This document shows positions 54,561-64,000 of a stretch of DNA of 64,000 nucleotides, one piece after another. The DNA comes from Humulus lupulus. Taxonomy: Eukaryota; Streptophyta; Magnoliopsida; Rosales; Cannabaceae. Position numbers and translations under genes: made by a program. The notes below the pieces were generated by a model, which was given only the letters and a program-made list of their open reading frames with translations, made no database searches and was not told the origin of the DNA. How positions within the stretch are numbered: position 1 is the stretch's first letter; each line of letters begins with the position of its first letter. Where the stretch lies: positions 117,060,903 to 117,124,902 of the forward strand of contig NC_084802.1 of NCBI RefSeq assembly GCF_963169125.1. Reading direction: 5' to 3'.

Positions 54561-56990
54561 TTCGTCCTCGAAATTTACTCAACAACTTGGAACAAGAATT
54601 CCACACAATTGACACAAATTCCTTAGGTCATTTCCTTGACCCCACTATTTCAATAGCCTTATCTTAACCCAAGGTACATTCTGTTCAATAGAACCTCATC
54701 ACTTATGTCACAATCTGAACTGGCTATTCCTTACCGGAATACTTAACCCAACCTTCAGATTCTCATAATTCAATTTATAAATTCCTTTAACCCTTGTTCA
54801 CTGCATGGAAGTACATAACTCATTGTATACAATCTGTCAGTGCCAAAAGTAAACTGATTCAGAGTCACCATATTCAGACCTAATTAGGTTCCAACTGCTG
54901 AACAAACTAGAGCTTAACTTGTCTTAATTCCTCACCCCTTTTCCCATGGTGATACCTTAGAGAAGATACATTCTCCTACTTGGAATTCCACATTCCTACT
55001 GTCCAGTTCAATAATACTTTCCCATTTATTCTGAGAAGTGAGCATCCAAGCTCCACTCCCTGGTATTCTCATTAATCCCCTGAATCACCTCAGGATCTAG
55101 ACATAGATATATATTACCTTACTCATCTTATAAGATGTTCCTCCAATAATAATTGGATAACCCTCTCTCTCTGATTTGCCACCAGTCTGAGAGTAATAAT
55201 CTGTACTGAGTTCCATCTATTTAATCATCACCTTCTAACCCTTCCAAAACTTGGAAGTCACAATAAAGTCTTCATCTGATAAGATAGACCTTGAGTTCAC
55301 GAAGGCACTCTATCCTTCTCACAAAGAGACTCGAATACTGATCAGCTGTACTATTCACTTATCCTTAGTGATAACATGAACTCATTTGGACTACCGGTCC
55401 ACAATGACTTAATGCCAATTCATACCGATCCATCAACCTGGGAATCCCACTGCGAAACTCATCGCGATGCTCTCTTATTCCCACTACGAAATACCCAAAG
55501 GCTGTAATGGCCTTGCTGTTTCCTGATACTATGTCTTAACCTGCTACTAGGTTAAGAACTTTACATGCATCTCATTACTTCCCTCTTCATCTCAGGCCAT
55601 CTCTATAAAGCCTTCATAACCTGTTACCTCTTTACGATGCCTGAATGAAGCGAACATAAGAATAGCATGAGATTCATCCAGAATCTCTCAGTTAATCTCA
55701 ATGTCCATTAGATCCCAAGTCTGATCTCTATATCCCCATAAATTCATGTCTGTCACAATACAACCTTTAGCTAATCCAGCTAAAGCTTTCCATTCATTCT
55801 TGCCCGTCTGTGGCTCACTTAACCATCTTTCCTTTTATCTTTCTTGAGATAATAATCTCAAACAATAAACTGGCCACCTGGCCCGCCAGAAACTCTACTC
55901 CAGTCCTGGTCAGATTCTTTAATCAACATGTTGCATAGGCAATCACTTTTCTCTACCACTAGGATGTCATAACAATCCACTAAATAATCCTGGTCCATAA
56001 AAGACCCAGCACTTTCTCCCCAAGGAACTTGAAATATCTTTACCATTCACGGACACTCCTGTCCCCAAGCCACTCTTCACTCTTGGCAATTCTCCGCAGA
56101 AAAACACCACTATACCATCGTCCAAGACGATCACAAATCCCATTCAAGTATACCCTTGAATGCACTATTCATCTTATTCACAAGCACTTAGCATCAAACC
56201 AATTCTTAAGACATATTCAGCACTTGCAGTGCTCAAATCTAATACCAGCACAATCTTTTACATAATTTTCTTCTCTCTGATCTCTAACTGGTCTTAACCA
56301 AATCCAAGATCCACCTTAAAGGATTCCATCTTACTCAGCAACTAACTCTTTAATTATTATAACTCCACTGAGCCACTCAAAACAATACGTACATCTGATT
56401 TTATTTCTGGCACTAAACCAATCACCATTCTAGTCTCTTTTCATAAAAAGGAACCCTGGCAGACCACCTGGGAACACATTCAGAACCCACAGACTAATCC
56501 AGTCTGTCCTGATCTCACTGGTACATTCCAGGTTATATCCATCACGCTAGCTAAGAGTTCCATGCATCCCCCTGCACAAAACTCTAGCTCTCGCTACAAG
56601 TTTCATAAGCACACAGAACCATACATCAGACTAACCGACACAAGGCTCTCCACTCTCAAGCCCAAGAATTACTACACTTTCCTTGCCATTCAAGACTGCT
56701 CTTTAATTTCTTAACTAATCCAAACCCTGGATCAAACCAAAGCCTATCATAACCAGCTTTATCAGAATCCCTAATGAGTCCTTGCCATAACTCAACTTAT
56801 CTCTTAAGTTGCCATTACCGTATTACATTGCCCATCATAGCATAATCATGTGATCTATATATACCATCAATATACCCTTCTTTATATACATACCAACAAA
56901 AGAATAGCATGACGCCAGAGCCAGACAGCACAACTCAAAACTCAGAGCTAGAAAACTGACCTGTCATCCCCGAGGAACTGGTCTAGGTCT
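54561..56990 (-). pseudogene. Element E pol, heavily decayed (RT and integrase recognisable only at DNA level)
   Basis: No useful ORF, but the minus-strand DNA aligns by eye with element D in order: an RT remnant near 55960-56050 (…GACTATTT-x-GTGGATTG…GACATCCTAGT, the catalytic region with losses), AGAGATTCTGGATGAATCTCATGC near 55660-55695 (D 48101), an integrase core string TCAAGGTCTATCTTATCAGATGA…TTCCAAGTTTTGGAAG near 55245-55305 (D 48500-48545), CAGACTGGTGGCAAATCAGAGAG near 55175 and GTGGAATTCCAAGTAGGAGA near 54980. Many small deletions. Confidence 0.65.
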
Positions 56991-56997
56991 CAAACTT

Positions 56998-58040
56998 TTA
57001 TTGCCCTGGAATAAACACCCGAGTTAGAATCGAGCTGTCCATCCCCCTTTGCTCATCCTTTAACACAGGGAACCTCTTCACAATATGCCCAACCATACCA
57101 CATGCAAAACATGCCTTTGCTCGGCATTCTCCCAAGTGATGTCTCTTGCACCGCGTGCATATTGGACGAGTCTTCCAGCTTTCATTTTTACTTGTTCTAA
57201 TAGGTGGAGGTACCACTATCTGAGCTCCATGCTCTCCAGCACACTGCTGCCCAATCTGATGTCCTGTGCTCTCAACAGCAAGAGCCTTCCCTACCACCTG
57301 AGCATAGGTAGAGACTTCATGCACTGGGGCAACTCTAATGCCCTGAGCTATACCAGGATTCAACCCCTGAATAAACCTTTCCTTCTGAGCTATATCTGTG
57401 GGTACCATGTCTAAGGAAAACTTGGCCAACTCATCAAATTTAGTAACATACTTGGTCACTGATGCATTACCCTGAACGAGATTCAGAAACTCATTCATCT
57501 TAGCAGTTTTAGCTACATCACAGTAATACTTCCCATGAAACAGATGCCTAAATTCTTTCCAGTCCATCACAGCTGTGTCTCATGTCTGGGATACTACCTC
57601 CCACCATGTCCGGGCATCATCCCGCAGTACACATGTAGCACAGATCACCCTATCGTGACCTACCAGTCCCATACTATCAAGGATGGAACTGATCATGCCC
57701 ATCCATTGCTTAGCTCTGAATGGATCTAGGCCTCCCTCGAAGACTGGAGGATAAAACTTCAGGAATCTTCCATAGAGGAATTCCCATCTATTCTCAACCC
57801 TAGGCTGAGCTGAAACCGATGCCACCCCTGGCATAGCAAAGGAAGGGGTACTACCCAACAGACTCCGCGGTTGCTTCAAATACCTGATCTCTTCCTCATG
57901 CCTCTACAATCTTAATTGCAAATCTGTAAGCGTCTGCTGAACATTCAAAGATGCAGACGAAGAACTGATACCCTGGCTGTAACTCCCAGCCCCTGTATAA
58001 CTATCACCAGGTCTCATAACCTGCCTTGAATATAAACCTG
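56998..58040 (-). pseudogene. Element E gag
   Basis: Minus strand. The N-terminal helix (QQTLTDLQLRL…EEEIRYLKQ) starts near 57960. 57879-57580 has FYPPVFEGGLDPFRAKQWM and VLRDDARTWWE. TGA at 57577 (CGA expected). Then 57570-56998: MDWKEFRHLFHGKYYCDVA, MNEFLNLVQGNASVTKYVTKFDEL, and a knuckle CTRCKRHHLGECRAKACFACGMVGH with the last Cys changed (KRFP). A typical Tekay gag; particle protein. Confidence 0.85.
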
Positions 58041-58493
58041 CTGATTGAATCTACAGTCAATAACCTGATCCATTGATCATAATAAGCATATCAAGGGCTT
58101 TCCCCCACGAGATAAATCTTACCACACCACAATCATAACCCACTTGCAGTGCTACAAACATGCCCATGGCATTCATACATACTCACAATCCCTGCTCTTC
58201 CAATACTCAAACCATGCCTCCAATCCCAGCATGCAAATAACACAATTATATATTCACAGAGCAGGCAATCATATGATCACAGTCATATAAATATTCATGG
58301 AGCATATAATCATATAGTCAAGAGCCAGGCTCTATCAGAATCTCATGCTCCCTAATACAATGTGCAGGTAAAGCATTCACATTTTATTTAAACAGCTATG
58401 CACATAACTACAAAAATAGTTACCATTCCTTGAGTGAAGCTATCTTCAGTGATGAGTGTACATGCCCAACTTGTCTTCAGGAACCATAAACCT
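58041..58493. other. Element E leader between primer-binding site and gag
   Basis: AT-rich non-coding sequence with no recognisable feature besides the primer site next to the LTR. Confidence 0.6.
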
Positions 58494-58511
58494 TGGCTTG
58501 CTCTGATACCA
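58494..58511 (-). other. Element E primer-binding site (initiator tRNA-Met)
   Basis: Minus strand TGGTATCAGAGCAAGCCA, three bases from the LTR. TGGTATCAGAGC is the standard complement of plant initiator tRNA-Met used by chromoviruses. Confidence 0.9.
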
Positions 58512-58514
58512 AGT

Positions 58515-61164
58515 TGTAACGCCCCAACTCCAGGGACCGTTACGGTGTGCCTTGTAAACAGTGCTAAACTCGCTAATCGAGTCATTTGGCCAAAAACGTG
58601 TAACTAAGTATGATTAGCGGTTTAGGGATTTAAAATTTTGGTTAGGATGTAACGTTTCACTAGAACGTTTAATATATACATTGGGATCCCGAAAATATAG
58701 TTTCAGAGTCTATTACAGAAAATATTTACAACAGACCATTCTAAGTGGCAAAACAGGGTTTAACCCTAGTTCCACTTTAAACCTCGGCCGTGGTGGACGA
58801 GCAGCTGCATATGTACACATCATCACCTAAGCTCTCCAACTCAAGGATGGTCCAGCTTCCTCCTGCCTTTACCTGCACCACATAGCACCCGTGAGCCGAA
58901 GCCCAGCAAGAAAACACAATAAAGCATGATATAATATCAACAATGACCATAATAGTCATCCAAAACTATCAGTCCAATATAGATAGGTGACTGTAGCAAA
59001 AGTCACAAAAGTAGGTACAACTCCTTCATGCCATGTGACGATAGGGTCACCAGGGCTTAACTGATATGAGAACCTTTCATAAGTTGGAACAGGATAGGTG
59101 CATGGTGAATGGTCACCGACATAACCTTCCTCCCGACTCTAGAGTCGTAACTATGGACAGTGTCCCCTAGCCATGTGACAAACAGTCACCAGGGCCATGA
59201 TCATCTGGTCTTAGACCAGGCAAGCGCTTATAATTTCATCGACTTTAGGGTATGTCCAGCATTAATGCCATAGAGCCATTCAATGCATGTTCATCGACTT
59301 TAGAGTCGGTCCAGCATTAATGCCATAGAGCCATTCAATGCATGTTCATCAACTTTAGAGTCGGTCCCTGACTAGTCAGTGCCATACACAAGTAAGTCAT
59401 GCCACCAAACATATATCACATGTTCAATATCCATAAATAAGGTATTCAACATGCTTACTAAACAGAAACTAGTACAATTAGCACCATGCACAACCAGAGA
59501 GGCTCAAGCTCTGAACGATATTATACACAGTATACAAAGCATGTCCTAATCACATGTTTCTCATGCGTCATATGTACAACATTGAACAATCCAACATGCA
59601 CCAATAACAGCCATGCATGTTACGTTTATTAATCAACCAACATGCATCAAGAATAGCCATGCATGTCATACTTAATAATCAACCAACATGCATCAAGAAT
59701 AGCCATGCATGTCATACTTAATAACCAACCGAAATGCATCAAGAATAGCCATGCATGTCATACATATACACAGGGTGCAGTTTTCTTACCTCAAACTCGA
59801 GCTAAAACGATTAAAAGAACGACCCTTGAGAACGATCAACTTCTAGTCCATTAGCAGTCACCTAGTCATAACCAAATATAAGATACCATCAATAAAAATG
59901 ACCAACGTAAGTTCCCAAACCAATACCTAGCCTCTGGAACATCAATCCCCACTTAACTGGGTACTAGGTTCAACTCCGAGGCCTAAGGCTTGATTCCCCA
60001 AGCTAAAAACACCATTTTGGTCAAAAAGTTCACTAAGGGCCGCGACCTGCCCTATCTGCGTCGCGGCGTGCCCCTCAGACAGAGACTTCCCTCCCTGCCA
60101 GACGCCTTGAGCCGCGACGCACCACAGCCATGCCGCGGCTCAATACCCAGTTTTGCTAAAAACTCAGCACGCACCAGCTCGCCTCCCCTGCGTTTTCCCT
60201 TGGAACCAAGCCCTTCAAACCTGTCCCAAACCTTCTCCAAACACTCAATTAAACCTCTAAACACCACCCATAATTTCCCCTCATCAAAACCCAAGCTAAA
60301 CATCAATTAAAACCTCCTCAAATCCAAACTTTCAACAAGAATCAAAAGCTGAAAAACCAAAGGGAAAAACAGAGCACAACCAGAAACTAAAGACTAGAAC
60401 TCACCTCAAACTCGATTTTGAATCCCCTTTAATGGATGAAACAGGTTCTCTAGCTTCCACCTTTGATCTCCTAGCTTAACACCTCAAGATGGCTCTCAAA
60501 ATTCAAAGAAAAGAATGAAGGAAAACTTGTACGGGAGAGAAAGGAAGAGATGAGGATGGGCTCTATTTTATTCTGTTTTCCACAGCCTTCTAAACACTCA
60601 AAGGCTGATATAAATCCCTACGGTCAAAAGACCATAATGCCCCTAAGCCAAATAAATCCCTCTAAAGGCTTCCGAGAGTAAAACCGTCCTTTCCCGCTTA
60701 TCTCGTTAATTATAATTAACGCTCTCCAATTCCCGCTATTCTCAATATTCTCAAATACCAATAAATCATATCCCATTACCCTCTTACTCCCGGTAATGTT
60801 CTAGTCATCAAAATGACCCCGAGACTCACCCCGAGCCCCGAACTTAAACCCGTTTGACTAGACCGAACTCTTACATCTCATGATCGTCTCATGCCGAATA
60901 GCTCGAACCAATCCACCTTATAATGTGGCTATATTAATTAATCTCAACCATGCACCCATAATACCCAATTACGCCCACAGCGGCCAAATTACCAAAATAC
61001 CCTTATAATAATAAATACTCCCACATGCATGCATTCACCATCATATAATAATATAATTCATGTAAACATGCGTATAATCATTAAATACCATAATAAATCA
61101 ATTATGACCCTCTCGGCCTTCTAATCAAGGTCCTAAACCTTATTAGGAAATTTGGGGTATTACA
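58515..61164 (-). repeat. Element E 5' LTR
   Basis: TGTAACGCCCCAACTCC…GGGGTATTACA on the plus strand, 2650 bp, highly similar to the interrupted left LTR. It holds the same 46-bp tandem units (59590-59765) and GC palindrome words (60039-60141). Relative to the left copy it has a 40-bp extra stretch near 60510-60550 (AGGAAAACTTGTACGGGAGAG…). Non-coding. Confidence 0.9.
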
Positions 61165-61169
61165 TAGCT
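61165..61169 (+). repeat. Target-site duplication TAGCT (right of element E)
   Basis: Matches 35793-35797. Confidence 0.88.
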
Positions 61170-61830
61170 GGTCCCTGTGACTACGGACTCTGCTTCCTCT
61201 AGATTGATCCATTCCTGAGCTCGAGCCAATAACTCGTCCATACTCTTCACTCCTTTCATTTGGCGTTCCTTCCAAAATTTACCTCCATCAGTGATTCCTG
61301 ACCGCATGGACATGAGCTTGGCACTATCATCAGCGTCCCCAACTCGAGCTGCTATGTTTCATGAACCGATTGATGTATTCATTAAGGGATTCACCTAGTT
61401 GCTGTTTTATATTGGCCAACGAGTTGGCCTCTACTCGAACTTCTTTAGCAGCTCGAAGCTGCTTTTTGAACTCTGTTGATAATTGTTTCTAGGAAGTGAT
61501 TGAGTGCCTTTTAAACTTGTTTAACCATAATTTGGCTAGTTCTATCAACGTGGTGGAGAACAGGACACAGCGTAGGTTGATGTCGACATTGTGAGCTCTC
61601 ATCAAAGTGTTGAAGGTCCAGATGTGGTTTGACAGGTCAGTTGTTCCGTCGTATGTAGGCATGTTGGGCACTTTGAAGCCCATGGGATAGGGAGATGCTG
61701 TGATATGAAGAGCAAAAGGCTCGAGCTCCTCATCAAAATTACAATAGTCCACAGTTTTTACAGACAAAATTCTCTTCATTTGTTCCTCCATTAAGGCCAG
61801 TCGTTCGAGGGCTGGATCATTTGTCTCTAG
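61170..61830 (-). pseudogene. Element H/J (Tat) gag, N-terminal and middle part
   Basis: Minus strand. 61791-61489: NFDEELEPFALHITASPYPMGFKVPNMPTYDGTTDLSNHIWTFNTLMRAHN, equivalent to the capsid-like region of C (GFRMPHLSKFNGDGDPSDHL). Downstream after stops: MRSGITDGGKFWKERQMKG and MDELLARAQEWINLEEAE. It joins 35792 once E is removed. Function as for the other gags; dead copy. Confidence 0.77.
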
Positions 61831-62054
61831 GTTATTTTGGAACTAGTTACCAGCTCCAATCCTATCTTGCGTGTTATATAGATTATTGTCCCTCCAAGCA
61901 GAAGCTCAATTAGTTAGGACATTCTCATTATTGCACACGATTAGCATATCTCACATCATCTAAGCATAACTCAGATCATTGCAACAGGCTGACTATCTTC
62001 TTTGCGCGTTTAGAAAGTTGTACTAGGGATTAGAACGGAAGCTTTGGGCCGAGT
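61831..62054. other. Upstream part of element H/J gag or leader
   Basis: Low-coding sequence continuing the H/J element, ended by LTR K. Nothing else recognised. Confidence 0.4.
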
Positions 62055-64000
62055 TGTAATGACCCAACTATTTCTAAGACCTTGGACCATTAAACTACTA
62101 GACATAGCTACCATTTTGGGAAACATACATAAGAAAAAACATAACTTTATTTAAAACCCCAAAATAAATATTGTGCAAAATACATAGTAAAATATGAAAT
62201 ATAAAATATGGTAAGGGTACCCATTGTTTAATACATAGAAACAAACTTAAATTAATTAAATACTAATTGCGAAAATACATCAAAAACATAATTCTAAAGA
62301 ATTAAAAATAACGTCATCCTCGATCGTTCACGCAGTCCATTCAATCCATTCATCCACAACACACAATCTAAGTTTCCATGAATCTTTCCGCCTTCCATAA
62401 ATCATTTTCCTGCATCAAGCTAAAAATAATGGAATGATCCTAATGCCCAGCAAGGAAAATTTACTAACACATAAATCATAAATCATAAGCATAAGACTTT
62501 ATCATAAACATATACTACAAAAATATGACTATAAAAACATATATCATATAGGACTACAATATTAATGACCATTAACTCATTAACATGGCTTGTGATAAAC
62601 CATCTAGGTCCTTTGTCTACTAATTGAGGTAGGTTAGATGACATGGAAGTATATGATAACCCATCTAGGTCCTCTGTCTACTAATCGAGGTAGGGTAAAT
62701 CATAACTCTAAACCATGAAAATGATAAAAATTCTTGGGGTTTGCTATCTAAGCAACTATAAGCCCCAAGCGACATAAAAATATTGGGGTTTGCTATCTAA
62801 GCAACTATAAGCCCCAAATGACTACAAGACATATTTATATATATACATATCATAGCATAAAACATATCATAACATAAACATATAAACACATAAAATCTAT
62901 CACATTTTCCTTACCAAAAACTGGGATATTTGACAACAAGAACGAGATTTGGAACACTTCTAAAAACCAACAGAAAGAATGGTGAGTTTCTAAAGAAAAG
63001 AGATGAAAAGAAAACTAAACCATCAAAGAAGAAACTTACCAAAAAGAACCTTAAGTTTTCACGAAACTTAAACACCTAACCAAGAATCATAAACAAGAGT
63101 TAGGATCTCAAAAGAAAGAAAATAAAGAAAACTAAAGAACCATAAAGAACTGAACTTAAGGATAAGAATACCTTGAATGATCTTATGAATTGATCTAAAC
63201 CTCGATACCAAAATCTCACTATATCTCACTTCCTAAGTGTTTAGAAAAACTTAGATGAATAAACTTTTAACCCAAAAACCCAAGTGTTTCTCTGTATAGT
63301 AACACTAGCAACTTGGAGGCTCTGAAGACTGCTTGAAGAATGAATAAAATGGTTGAGTACTAGGTCCTATTTATAGAGTTTAAGGAGTGAAACTAACCCC
63401 TTTTAATTTGAATAAATAAATGATTAAAAAATGAAAAAGATTTGAATTTTCGTTCAACAGATGCCCAGAACTTGGTCAAAATCATTCAAAGGCAAGTCCA
63501 AGTGGTTAAGGCTGTTTTTAAATTTAAAAATTCTCAAGATTCAAAAATGCAACACCAAGGGCGATATATCGCCTACCCTGGGCGATATATCGCCTAGACC
63601 ATTTTCCCGAGCCCCGTTTGAATGTTCGTGCAAAGTCGACGTGTTTTTCGTATCTCCCATAGGCGATATATCGGCCCCTATAGCTGCAATATATCAGCAT
63701 ATGTTGATATATCAAACACATATTTTCACTTTTTCAGCATATTTTAAATTAAGTAAACAGGTTTGACTGAGTCATAATACGATCCTAACAGCTGCTGGAA
63801 GGTTATAGAGCTTCTAGATCTTTCTTTTATTTAAACTATTCATCAAAAATACTTAAATCCTTAATAAACATGATTATGACAAGTCTCATGCTCTTAATAG
63901 TTCTATCTAAACCTTAGGTTATAATAAATATATTTCTAGAACCAACAATATTAATCAAACCTTATGTTATAATTAATATTCTTAAACTATAGGTTAAATT
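62055..64000 (-). mobile_element. Element K: Tekay-like LTR, minus orientation, runs off the window
   Basis: Starts TGTAATGACCCAACTATTTC on the plus strand (like the outer end of E). On the minus strand it shows TATAAATAGGACC (63369-63376 plus) and, further along, the TTCCTTGCTGGGCATTAGG box (near 62440-62460). Internal direct repeats: ATCTAGGTCCTYTGTCTACTAAT (62602, 62662) and GGGGTTTGCTATCTAAGCAA (62735, 62784). GGCGATATATCGCC words at 63559-63720. Non-coding. Whether it is a solo LTR or a full element cannot be seen. Confidence 0.65.

Larger units (their letters stand above)
35798..61164 (-). mobile_element. Element E: Tekay-lineage retrotransposon, minus strand, with nested C and D
   Basis: Two 2.6-kb LTRs (35798-54538 interrupted by C, and 58515-61164), 5-bp duplication TAGCT, an initiator-Met primer-binding site on the minus strand and a polypurine tract at the other end. 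Without C it is about 9.2 kb. The interior (54539-58514) keeps a readable gag but only decayed pol, so it is a dead copy. Confidence 0.9.

Noticed and set aside
55858..56046. 62-aa minus-strand ORF as a host peptide
   Set aside because: It coincides with decayed RT sequence of element E (DYLVDCYDILVV resembles the region around the catalytic site with deletions).
1..64000. tRNA, rRNA, riboswitch or bacterial-type operon
   Set aside because: I searched by eye for tRNA cloverleaf landmarks and rRNA-like stretches and saw none; the gene content is entirely plant mobile elements.

Overview
This window looks like heterochromatic, transposon-packed nuclear DNA from a flowering plant, most likely a eudicot. 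It has AT-rich spacers, plant GT-AG introns, plant TATA boxes, plant Ty3/gypsy retrotransposons of two lineages (Tekay/Del chromoviruses and chromodomain-less Tat elements with a second RNase H) and a CACTA (En/Spm) DNA transposon. I see no intact host gene, rRNA, tRNA or CRISPR array. Almost every ORF is a piece of a mobile element, usually broken by stops. The species cannot be named from the sequence.

The elements form a nest. (1) An old minus-strand Tat element, called H/J here, is the container: its gag lies at 61170-61830 and 35447-35792, its integrase at 21783-22835 and its reversed accessory ORF at 19825-21080. (2) Element F, a plus-strand Tekay copy lacking its 5' part (3185-4639 and 15778-19824), sits against the H/J accessory ORF. 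F is itself split by an 11.1-kb CACTA transposon, G (4640-15777, 3-bp duplication ATG). (3) A Tekay LTR piece, I (22836-23251 and 34746-35446), carries a complete Tat element B (23252-34745, duplication GATAC). (4) Element E, a minus-strand Tekay (35798-61164, duplication TAGCT), is split in its 3' LTR by Tat element C (36552-52672, minus), which is in turn split by the 5'-truncated plus-strand Tekay element D (about 45777-51726). (5) Another LTR, K, starts at 62055 and runs off the right end. The left 3.2 kb is the accessory-ORF end of a further Tat element, A.

The most interesting object is CACTA element G. It shows no recognisable transposase. On its minus strand it carries exon-sized fragments resembling at least five unrelated host genes: GT43 xylan glycosyltransferase of the IRX14 type, nucleobase-ascorbate transporter, RanBP2-type zinc-finger protein, myotubularin phosphatase and the diphthamide enzyme DPH5. 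At least three unassigned exon-like pieces accompany them. Nearly all have usable splice acceptors and donors and all point the same way, so the element could make a chimeric spliced RNA.

The second notable theme is the accessory ORF of the Tat elements (A, B, C, H). It always runs antisense to gag-pol, between pol and the 3' LTR. In C it has its own TATA box, a leader intron and coding introns whose phases match, so it looks like a real spliced gene inside a retrotransposon. C also holds a young array of eight 119-bp repeats. The Tekay LTR families each carry a different short palindromic word repeated about four times at a comparable place in the LTR. Nonsense mutations across the elements are dominated by apparent CAG to TAG and CGA to TGA changes, as expected from methylation-driven decay. 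Domain and family assignments come from motifs recognised by eye, with no database search.
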